Positions 27,749-35,105 of a stretch of 64,000 bases of DNA are shown here, piece by piece. The position numbers were made by a program, and so were the translations under genes. The stretch comes from Thermomonas sp. (GTDB lineage Bacteria; Pseudomonadota; Gammaproteobacteria; Xanthomonadales; Xanthomonadaceae), in the NCBI GenBank assembly GCA_020692565.1, contig JAIMKJ010000001.1, forward strand, positions 62,770-126,769, written 5' to 3'. The number at the start of each line of letters is the position of its first letter. The first letter of the stretch is position 1. The notes under the pieces are model-generated. The model had not been told where the DNA came from, made no database searches, and worked only from the letters and a program-made list of their open reading frames with translations.

Positions 27749-30700
27749 ATGCCAATGCAGCAGCATACGGATCGAATCCGAAGCCGCACCTCGCATTCGC
27801 GCTTCCGCATCGGCGCGATGCTGGTGCAGCCCGAATGCCTGAGCGTCTCGCTCGACGGCAACGAAATCGCGCTCGAACCGCGGATGATGGAAGTGCTTGT
27901 CGCGTTGGCCGAGCATGCCGGTGAGGTCGTCAGCGCCGAGCAATTGCTGATCGAAGTCTGGCGCGGCACCTTCTATGGCGACAACCCGGTCCACAAGGCC
28001 ATCGCGTACCTGCGGAAAGTATTCGGCGACGATCTGAAATCGCCGCGTTACATCGAAACGATCCGCAAACGCGGCTATCGGCTGATCGCCAGAGTCTCCT
28101 ATCCGGACGACTACCGGCGCGTCGCCGTGCAGACGTCGACCTGGAGCGGCGCCAGCCCCTACGTCGGCCTCAGTCCGTTCGATGGCGAACACGCCGGTGT
28201 TTTTTTCGGACGAAGCCGCGTCATCGCGGAGCTGTTGGCCGCGATGCGCCAACAGATCGACAATCAGCGGCGTTTCGTGCTGATCGTCGGTGCCAGCGGC
28301 TGCGGCAAGACATCGCTGTTCAACGCCGGCGCACTGCCGCTGCTGCGCCAGGACGGGGGGTTCGACGGACTGCGCGCACTGGCGGTCGCGCGCTGCGATC
28401 TGGCCGCCGTCGAAGACGGCGACGCTTTGACCCATCTCGCCGCATCGCTGTCGGCCTGGACGCTCGGCGAGCGATCCGTGTTCGCGCCCGGGCCGGCGGA
28501 CGATCTCGCCGCCACGATCCGTCGGTCGCCGGAATCGATCACCGCTACGATCGAAGAGGCGTTCCGTCGCCATCCATCGCGCGAGCTCGCCGATCAGCCG
28601 CACGCGCATCTGTTGTTGCTGATCGATCATGCCGAAGCGCTGGTCGCGACCCGGGCCCACGATGCGGAGCGGGACAGCGCGTTTTCGCGCGCGCTGCACC
28701 ACCTGTGCGAATCCCCGCGCACGATGGTCGCAATGATCGTTCGCGGCGACTTCTACCTCGCATTGATCGAAGCCTATCCGGAGATCGCCGAACGCAAATT
28801 GGGAGAGGGCCACTTCGACGTGCTGACCCCGCGTCCCGGCGAAATCGCCCAGATCATCCGCACTCCCGCCGCGCTGGCGGGATTGGTGTTCGAGGAAGAC
28901 CCGCACACGGCGGAGCACCTCGACGACGTGCTCCGCGATGCCGCGAACGCGCACGCCGATGCGCTGCCGCTGTTGCAGCACACCTTGCAGGCCCTTTACG
29001 AACGGCGGAGCGACGACGGCGAATTGCGCTTCGATGCCTATCGCGGGATCGGCGGCCTGGAAGGCGCGCTCGCGCATCGCGCCGAACAAGTCTTCGCAAC
29101 GCTGCCCGATGCCGCGAAGCGCAGCCTCGACACGGTCCTGTCGCAATTGATCGTGATGCAGCAGGACAACGACAGCGTCAGCGCCCGCCGTGTCGCCTGG
29201 TCGGCGTTGGACGAAAACGCCGGCGCACTCGCCGAAGCCTTCGTCCGCGCACGCCTGTTCATCGGCGAATTGAGCGACGGCGAAGCCGGCTTCCGGGTGA
29301 CGCATGAAGCCTTGTTGCGGCAATGGCCGCGCGCGCGCGACTGGACCCAGGACAATCGCCGCCTGCTGCAATCCAGGGCCCGCATGCGTCGCGCGGCCGC
29401 ACGTTGGGCGGAAGAAGGCCGCAGCGTCGATCACCTCCTCAATCCGGGCCGACCGTTGCAGGAGGCACTGGACGCCGCCCGACAGCTCCCCGACGATCTG
29501 AACCCCGATGAACGCGCCTTCCTGCGAGCATCCGCAAAACTCCATCGGCGCAAACGCTGGCTGCGCGCAAGCGCGATCGCGAGCCTGGCGGTATTCGCGG
29601 TCATCTCCGGCATATTCGCTTTGCTCGCATCGCAGGCGCGCGATGAAGCCGAGCACCGCCGCGAAGAAGCCCTGCAGTTGTCCGATTTCATGCTGGTGGA
29701 TCTGGCCGACAAACTGCGTCCGCTCGGCAATCTCAAACTGCTCGGCGGCATCAGCGTCAAAGCGCTCGCGCAACTGGAACGCCAGCCGGAAACGCAAACG
29801 CGCACGGAAGATCTCATCAATCGATCCCGTGCCCTGCGCACGGTCGGCGAAGTGATGATGGAAGAAGCGAAACTCAAAGAAGCGAAGTCGGCCTTCCTGC
29901 GCGCCAACCAGGCCGCACGCAGCGCAGTCGAGCGCGCGCCGGAATCCGCGGAAGCCATCGCCGAACTGGGCGTCGCGGCGTATTGGCTGGGCTACTACCA
30001 CTACCGGCAAGCCCAATTGGAGGACGCGCGCAGGCACTGGATCGCGTATCTGCACACCAGCGAACAACTGATCCGTTTGCAGCCTCGGAACAGCGATTGG
30101 CAGATCGAGCTGTCGTACGCGCTCAACAATCTCGGTGCAGTGGCCCGGGATCAGGGGCATATCGGTGAAGCGCTCGCGTACTTCCGACGCTCGGCCACGC
30201 TCAAAGCCAGCGTCCTGTCGGCAAGGCCGGATGACGATGCGCTGCGCTACGATCTGGCCGACACCCTCTCGTGGATCAGCAGTGGCGACGAATCGGAAGG
30301 ACGTCTGCAGGAGGCCGCGGCCGGATACGCCGGGCAGATCGCCATGCTGCGCACGTTGGCCGCGAGCAAACCCGATGCGCTCGTCTGGGAGCGACGGCTG
30401 GCGACATCGTTGCTGTTCAGCAGCCGCCTCGCGATATCCAGAGGGCGTCTGGACGAGGCGAGCGCACAGATCGAAGAAAGCATCGCTCGATTATCGACGG
30501 TGACCGCTCGCGAGCCCGGCAACAAGGTCTGGATCCGGGATCTCGCGCTGGCGCACATCGAAGCGGGCGAAATGGCCGCCGGGCGCGGAGACCACCGCAG
30601 TCGCGTGTCGCACGCATCGACCGCAGAACGATTGATCCGGGACATGAAAGCCTCGGGTGACACGTCGCTGGCATTGCGGCGCCTGAAAGCGGCCGCCCGC

Positions 30701-31138
30701 CTCTCGACCGTGCGATTCCTGCCCTCCACTGTCGAAGCGACTGCGGAATGGGACGATGCGATACGCGGCCTCGAACGCACCGCCGAAGATTCGAAAAGCG
30801 GCATCCACGGAAGATCGATGCTTGCGAAAGGTCTGATCTACCGGGGACGATATCGTTCGCAGGCCGGGTCGACGAGCGAAGCCCGCAGCGATTGGCAACG
30901 CGCGATCGATCTGCTCGGAACGATCGCCGGCACCTCCAGAGATCCGAATGTCATCGTACCGTGGGTCAGCGCGCACCTGCTGCTCGGCGATCGCGAACGC
31001 GTCGAACCGGACATCGACTGGTTGGCGAGCATCGGATATCGCGAACCCGATTTCCTGGCGATCATCGGCCACAGCCGCACCTCGATCCCGGGCATCGCTG
31101 CCGGAACGAACACCGCAGAGAACCCGCAGAGGCGCTGA
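27749..31138 (+). CDS. Winged-helix/STAND NTPase/membrane/helical-repeat regulator, copy 1
   Basis: About 1129 residues from ATG 27749 (GGACAGG before it); in-frame starts at 27683 and 27755 are alternatives. Domains: OmpR/CadC-type winged helix (about 15-115; LIEVWRGTFYGDNPVHKAIA, then YIETIRKRGYRLIA), a linker SPYVGLSPFDGEHAGVFFGR typical of STAND proteins, Walker A GASGCGKTS (about 181-189) and Walker B HLLLLIDHAEAL (about 286). A second helical part follows (GFRVTHEALLRQWPRARDW), then one membrane helix (about 605-627; IASLAVFAVISGIFALLAS) and about 500 residues of TPR-like helices. I infer a membrane-tethered transcription regulator whose NTPase switch responds to a signal bound outside. 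The regulated genes are probably those that follow. Confidence 0.85.
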   Translation: MPMQQHTDRIRSRTSHSRFRIGAMLVQPECLSVSLDGNEIALEPRMMEVLVALAEHAGEVVSAEQLLIEVWRGTFYGDNPVHKAIAYLRKVFGDDLKSPRYIETIRKRGYRLIARVSYPDDYRRVAVQTSTWSGASPYVGLSPFDGEHAGVFFGRSRVIAELLAAMRQQIDNQRRFVLIVGASGCGKTSLFNAGALPLLRQDGGFDGLRALAVARCDLAAVEDGDALTHLAASLSAWTLGERSVFAPGPADDLAATIRRSPESITATIEEAFRRHPSRELADQPHAHLLLLIDHAEALVATRAHDAERDSAFSRALHHLCESPRTMVAMIVRGDFYLALIEAYPEIAERKLGEGHFDVLTPRPGEIAQIIRTPAALAGLVFEEDPHTAEHLDDVLRDAANAHADALPLLQHTLQALYERRSDDGELRFDAYRGIGGLEGALAHRAEQVFATLPDAAKRSLDTVLSQLIVMQQDNDSVSARRVAWSALDENAGALAEAFVRARLFIGELSDGEAGFRVTHEALLRQWPRARDWTQDNRRLLQSRARMRRAAARWAEEGRSVDHLLNPGRPLQEALDAARQLPDDLNPDERAFLRASAKLHRRKRWLRASAIASLAVFAVISGIFALLASQARDEAEHRREEALQLSDFMLVDLADKLRPLGNLKLLGGISVKALAQLERQPETQTRTEDLINRSRALRTVGEVMMEEAKLKEAKSAFLRANQAARSAVERAPESAEAIAELGVAAYWLGYYHYRQAQLEDARRHWIAYLHTSEQLIRLQPRNSDWQIELSYALNNLGAVARDQGHIGEALAYFRRSATLKASVLSARPDDDALRYDLADTLSWISSGDESEGRLQEAAAGYAGQIAMLRTLAASKPDALVWERRLATSLLFSSRLAISRGRLDEASAQIEESIARLSTVTAREPGNKVWIRDLALAHIEAGEMAAGRGDHRSRVSHASTAERLIRDMKASGDTSLALRRLKAAARLSTVRFLPSTVEATAEWDDAIRGLERTAEDSKSGIHGRSMLAKGLIYRGRYRSQAGSTSEARSDWQRAIDLLGTIAGTSRDPNVIVPWVSAHLLLGDRERVEPDIDWLASIGYREPDFLAIIGHSRTSIPGIAAGTNTAENPQRR

Positions 31139-31270
31139 AACGCACGGCTCATCCTGCAACACTCGTCATGACGATCCAAATCCCCGCTTTCGAAACGGCA
31201 TCTTCCGGAATCCGCCGGCGCCGGGCATCCGCCGGCCACGACATTCAACATCGACACCAGGAGCACCGAC

Positions 31271-31675
31271 ATGACGACATTCATCCGCAAAGATAATTTC
31301 GACACGACGAAGGTCCCGCCCATCCAGCTGACGATCGCTGGAAGTCGTGGCAATTACCGCGGCTGGTATTCCGAGAACTTCGTCTTTCTCGGCACTGCCA
31401 AGACAACCATCGAAATCGAAATCCAGAACGAAACGACCGATGGATCCCTGGCCGCCATCACCGACTACAGTTCCTCGGGAGTGACGGCCAGACGCTCGCC
31501 GATCACCTCCTTCAAACCGAGTCGCGATGGCGCATCGGCCGTTCTGACCATCGTTTCGTTCGCACATGAATTGATCGACTTCGGGGTTTTCGTGGAATTG
31601 ACGTGCGGCGACTATCCGCCCACGGTCATTTTTTGCGACCCGCAGGCCAGCAACGACCCGATCAAAAACTACTGA
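31271..31675 (+). CDS. Small beta-rich protein with C-terminal DPQxxNDP signature (DP-EP-like), member A
   Basis: 134 residues, ATG 31271 behind CAGGAG. No signal peptide; predicted as mostly beta strands (PPIQLTIAG, TTIEIEIQNET, SAVLTIVSF, FGVFVELTCG). It ends with the signature FCDPQASNDPIKNY, shared with the genes at 38725 and 40607. The same region is called DP-EP family in genome annotations as far as I recall; I cannot check this here. Function unknown. It follows the STAND regulator by 132 bp and precedes the cystatin-like gene, so these may be one expression unit. Confidence 0.7.
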   Translation: MTTFIRKDNFDTTKVPPIQLTIAGSRGNYRGWYSENFVFLGTAKTTIEIEIQNETTDGSLAAITDYSSSGVTARRSPITSFKPSRDGASAVLTIVSFAHELIDFGVFVELTCGDYPPTVIFCDPQASNDPIKNY

Positions 31676-31787
31676 CGCTGCGAAAGCCGTCGAAGGCGGA
31701 AAAAGCCGCAACGCGATCCTTGGCCGATTGCCACGATCCCCGACGATCGTCGGCGTCGCGACCCCACGCATGAACAAGGACTACGTC

Positions 31788-32066
31788 ATGTCGAAACCCG
31801 TTCCGGTCGGCGCCTGGTCGAATTTCGACTTCACGCTGACCCCTCAGGCGAAGGACGTCTTCGAGACCGCCATGCAGCCCCTGTTCGGCGCGAAGTACAC
31901 GCCGCTCGCATTCGCCAGCCAGGTCGTCGCAGGCACCAACTACTGCTTCCTCTGCGATGTGCAGTACGCAACCCCGTTCCCGGATGGCAATGCGGTGAAG
32001 GTCCATATCTACCAGCCGTCGGACGGCAAACCTTCGGCCTATTGGATCGTCCCGATCACCCCGTGA
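31788..32066 (+). CDS. Stefin-like cystatin (predicted papain-family protease inhibitor)
   Basis: 92 residues from ATG 31788, behind AAGGA; an ATG at 31770 lacks a ribosome-binding site. The size and layout match stefins (about 98 residues, no signal peptide, no disulfides needed). A Gly at residue 8 stands where the N-terminal Gly of the inhibitory wedge lies. A helix follows (LTPQAKDVFETAMQPLFGAK), then the first hairpin SQVVAGTNYCFLCDVQ with the QVVAG motif at 45-49 and the same TNY that follows it in animal stefins. The strand VKVHIYQPSDGKP holds the second hairpin. Cystatins block C1 cysteine proteases. Whether it is released, and its target, are unknown. Confidence 0.8.
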   Translation: MSKPVPVGAWSNFDFTLTPQAKDVFETAMQPLFGAKYTPLAFASQVVAGTNYCFLCDVQYATPFPDGNAVKVHIYQPSDGKPSAYWIVPITP

Positions 32067-32479
32067 AACGGAGGGCATGGGGCGCCGGACTTCAGGCGAT
32101 CGCCGTGCCGCGCATCCCGATCGCCTTGCGCTCCCTCGGGCGCCTGTACTGCGGGATATCGCACATCCCCATATCGATCAATCACTTGCACGCCGGAAGG
32201 TTTCCGGAAGGTATGCAGACGACCTTGCATGCAACGCACTGCATCCAGTGCCGCCGATGTCGCGCGCAGCCTTGCGCATCAATCACTTGGCGATTGGAAG
32301 GTTGCAGGAAGGCACCTAAACGGCCGATTGCGCAGGCTGCGCCCATGACGTCGCCTCTGCCTCTGACCGTTCGCGATGGCCGGGATTCGCATACCGGCCA
32401 CACAACGGACGGAAGCGGCGACGTCATCCTGCCGCCATCGAACGCGATGGCGATCATCAGTCCAACCCGGGGATCACCC
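32067..32479. other. Intergenic region before the first XRE-like regulator
   Basis: 413 bp with no credible gene. It holds the 35-bp direct repeats described separately and an upstream in-frame ATG at 32345 that would lengthen the next protein by 45 residues with low-complexity sequence; the start at 32480 has the better ribosome-binding site. Confidence 0.5.
32177..32312. repeat. Direct repeats upstream of the XRE-like regulator
   Basis: Two 35-bp units start exactly 101 bp apart, at 32177-32211 and 32278-32312. Both read ATCAATCACTTG, six variable bases, GGAAGGTT, three variable bases and GGAAGG. The spacing is about ten DNA turns, so the two copies face nearly the same side, as for cooperative binding. 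The repeat offset is not a multiple of three and falls in no gene, so it is not a coding repeat. Confidence 0.6.
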
Positions 32480-32872
32480 ATGGAACTCGCATACGCCCAA
32501 CACGCTCACGCCCACACCGGGGATGACGCCACACACCTCCACCATTGCGATGGAGAGGCACTGTCGATCCGCACGTACGCCGGCAGCGCCGACGCACCCC
32601 CGGTTTCCAACGCCGAACGCCTGCATCGCGGCCACGTGATGCTCGACAGCGTCCTGATCCGCGGCCTGCGCCAGGGCAAGCTGATGAGCCAGCAGGATCT
32701 CGCCGACGACTGCTGGCGGCGCAACATCCAGCTATCGCTGACCACGATCAAGCGCGCCGAATCCGGACGCGCGGTGCGCTTCCGCATCGCCCGCGAATTC
32801 GCGCGTTGCTTCGACGTGCCGGTCATGAAGATCCTGCTTACGGAAAACCCGGCGGCGGAATCCAGCCACTGA
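32480..32872 (+). CDS. XRE-like helix-turn-helix regulator, copy 1
   Basis: 130 residues from ATG 32480 behind GGGGA. The N-terminal 60 residues are low in complexity and rich in His (AYAQHAHAHTGDDATHLHH). The C-terminal 70 residues are a helix-turn-helix of the XRE/Cro type: SVLIRGLRQGKLMSQQDLAD, NIQLSLTTIKRAESGRAVRF and RIAREFARCFDVPVMKILL. It is clearly homologous to the protein at 39786 over this half (LTTIKRAE versus IATIKRAE). The His-rich arm could bind metal; that is inference. The direct repeats upstream could be its operator. Confidence 0.75.
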   Translation: MELAYAQHAHAHTGDDATHLHHCDGEALSIRTYAGSADAPPVSNAERLHRGHVMLDSVLIRGLRQGKLMSQQDLADDCWRRNIQLSLTTIKRAESGRAVRFRIAREFARCFDVPVMKILLTENPAAESSH

Positions 32873-33069
32873 CGCAGCGGATCGAAGTGGCACCGGGGGC
32901 GACCCGCGAAGAACCCATCCGCGACACCGGAACCGATCAGGATTCGGATGCGGGCGGAACCAGGCCTGTTCCGGCGATACGGCAGTCTGCGGCTTCATCA
33001 GGGCTGCCCGACGTACCGGACACTTCGATCCCACCCCGTATTTCCCCAACTATCGACAAGGAGTAGAAC

Positions 33070-33591
33070 ATGGCTGGTATCAACTACAACGTCATGACGG
33101 TCATGAACGTCGGCGCCATCGTCAGTGGCCTGAGCCTCAGCAAGGACCTCAACAATCCGACCCCCATCGGCCACGGCAATATCTGGATGGTGTCCGACGA
33201 CCCGCGCGGCTGGTCCTGGCCGAACAACGATGCGGGCAACATCACGCTCACCGCGCAGCCCCAGGACAACATTTCCTTCTACGCCTCCAGCACCTCCGAC
33301 AACTCGGACTACAACGTTTTCGTGTACAGATTGACCGGCGGCGACCCGGTCCTGAACCCGTCGGAAGTGAACGTGACGACGTTGAGCGGCGCTGCGCAGG
33401 GCCAAGCGCCGGGCGGAGCGCCCGCAAAGAACGTCCCCCAGTCCTTCGTGTCGTGCGACGTCAAGGTGTCCCAACACGGCACGGCCCAGAATTTCTGGGT
33501 CTGGGTGGCCGTGTACCAGACCGGCTCGGACGGCGAGACGCAGAACCTGCTCGGCTACGTCAAGTGGGATCCGACCGTGATCTGTCAGTAA
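33070..33591 (+). CDS. AidA/PixA-type inclusion-body family protein
   Basis: 173 residues, ATG 33070 after CAAGGAG. No signal peptide. It shows the family pattern: an N-terminal beta strand (NYNVMTVMNVGAIVSG), the SKDLNNPTPIGHGNIWMV segment, a middle NITLTAQPQDNISFYASS and the C-terminal LLGYVKWDPTV. PixA forms cytoplasmic inclusion bodies in Xenorhabdus; AidA of Burkholderia is quorum-sensing-controlled and was linked to nematode killing. Family placement is by recall of these motifs, not a search. It is flanked by strong hairpins downstream and by the regulator gene upstream. Confidence 0.8.
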   Translation: MAGINYNVMTVMNVGAIVSGLSLSKDLNNPTPIGHGNIWMVSDDPRGWSWPNNDAGNITLTAQPQDNISFYASSTSDNSDYNVFVYRLTGGDPVLNPSEVNVTTLSGAAQGQAPGGAPAKNVPQSFVSCDVKVSQHGTAQNFWVWVAVYQTGSDGETQNLLGYVKWDPTVICQ

Positions 33592-34381
33592 TGTCCGATG
33601 GCGTCGATTGCCTGAAGACGCACCGGCCTTCGCATCTGCGGCGATCGCTCAGATAGGCGCAGATGCTTCGAGAAGGGCGAACACGTTCAACGGACATCAC
33701 CCTCGCCGTCATGCCGTTCGCGCATGACGGCGAGGGATTGATGGCTGGCGTCGGAAAAGCATTTCCCGTCGTTCACCAAGAGGCATCGACCGTCGATCCC
33801 GATCGTTTGACGATCTTCGAGGCGCCGGTGCGCACGGACGTAGCCCGAGTCCTCGGCGGCCCAGTCATTCCGGGCGGATTGAATCCGGATCGACATGGAT
33901 CATCGGAGTCAACAGGGAACGTGTACCGCACAGCGGTTCGCACCCGTCGCGATCTTCCCGGGCTCGCCCTTTAGCTCTGCCCTCGGCATTCGCGCGTAGC
34001 GACCGACCCGGCAGCGCACGTGGCGAAAATCACGGATCGCCCCAGGGCCCAGCTGCAACGCTTTATCAGCGTTAGCGCCAATCTCTCCTGCCTCGAAGCG
34101 CATGCCGCCGTACGGCAACGGCGTCTGAGCATGTCCTTTCTCATTCTTGACAAGCACCGGCAATAGCGCGACAACGTGAAGCTCTCGAGACGGCCTGGAA
34201 TCCCGATTCAACACCGATGCGGGCGCGGGCGCGCCTACTGCCAGGGGGCGGATATGGAAACGGATCAAATCAGGCATCTCTTCGGCATCCCATCGCCGCA
34301 GCACCGGCCACCACGACGAACAACCCGACATGGCTCCGGGCAGGAAAGCGCTTTTCTTTTCTAACGTCGGATGGGTGGTCT
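33592..34381. other. Long non-coding gap with two strong hairpins
   Basis: 790 bp. GCATCTGCG (33632-33640) pairs with CGCAGATGC (33658-33666). Further on, CCCTCGCCGTCATGC (33700-33714) pairs perfectly with GCATGACGGCGAGGG (33722-33736) around a 7-base loop; this is a good terminator-like structure after the AidA-like gene. Short open frames exist on both strands, the longest being leftward at 33909-34331 (140 codons), but none has a family match or a convincing ribosome-binding site. The region may be decayed coding sequence. Confidence 0.5.
33700..33736 (+). terminator. Perfect 15-bp stem-loop downstream of the AidA-like gene
   Basis: Arms at 33700-33714 and 33722-33736 pair without mismatch around CGTTCGC. 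It lies 109 bp after the AidA-like stop. No T tract follows (ATTGATGG), so a terminator function is plausible but not certain; a transcript-stabilising hairpin is the alternative. Confidence 0.5.
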
Positions 34382-35095
34382 ATGCATGACTTCACGGATC
34401 GTTCGCAGTTCCGGATCGGCGAGCTTCCGGTCATTCCCGGCCGTTTGATCGGCGTGCGCGACGGACAGGAGATCACGTTCGAACCGCGATGGAGGGAAGT
34501 GCTGTTAACGCGGGCCGAGCATTCCGGCGAGACGCTCAGTAGCGAACGTCTGTTGATCGAAGTGTGGGGCAGCACTGTCTCCGGCAACAGTCCGGTCGGC
34601 AAAATGATGTCCTGTCTCCGCAAGAGCATTGGCGACGACAGCCGGAAGCTGCGCTATATCGAAACGGTAAGCAAGGTCGGTGATCGGCTGATCCCACTGG
34701 TGAGCGTGCCGGAAGAAGATCGATGCATGCCCTCCGAAAGATGGACGGAAGGCAGCCCCTATGTCGGTCCATCCGCCTTCGATGCCGATCATGCCTCGGC
34801 GCTCTGTGGACGCAGCCGAATCGTCGCGGATCCGCTCAAGGCGATGCGGGTGCAGATCGGGGTGATACTCGAAGTCATGGGTGCGGGGGACGTCGGCAGT
34901 AGAACGAAGGGCAGCGTTGCGAATGACAGGCGGCGACTCTGCCGACGACAAAGCGGCCGAAACAAAACCAATCTGAGCCCGGCGCCGACTGGGGGACAGG
35001 ACGCCCGGCGATCCGGTTCGCACGGCTGCCATAACGGCTGCACCTCGACACCTGAATGCTGCGGCAACGGCATTCGCCCCCGCGGTTTTCACTAG
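34382..35095 (+). pseudogene. Truncated winged-helix/STAND regulator remnant
   Basis: 237 codons from ATG 34382. Residues 1-160 align throughout with copy 1 of the large regulator: FRIGELPVIPGRLIGV, LLIEVWGSTVSGNSPVGKMM, KLRYIETVSKVGDRLIPLV and SPYVGPSAFDADHASALCGR. After LKAMRVQI, where copy 1 has its NTPase (FVLIVGASGCGKTS), only a garbled trace remains (VILEVMGAGDVGSRTKGS) before low-complexity sequence and a stop ten bases before the next gene. The Walker A is destroyed and the whole NTPase, membrane and repeat regions are lost. A lone winged-helix product could still be made, so a competing DNA-binding fragment cannot be ruled out. Confidence 0.7.
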
Positions 35096-35105
35096 AGGCA
35101 GGGAC

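Noticed and set aside
25624..27969. 781-codon leftward frame opposite the M2 peptidase
   Set aside because: Shadow of the rightward gene; it would also cover the riboregulator-like terminator and the start of the STAND gene.
32177..32312. CRISPR-like repeats
   Set aside because: Only two imperfect repeats, no spacers of constant length beyond one interval and no cas genes.
33663..33974. 103-codon rightward frame after the AidA-like gene
   Set aside because: It runs through the 15-bp hairpin and has no recognisable domain or ribosome-binding site.
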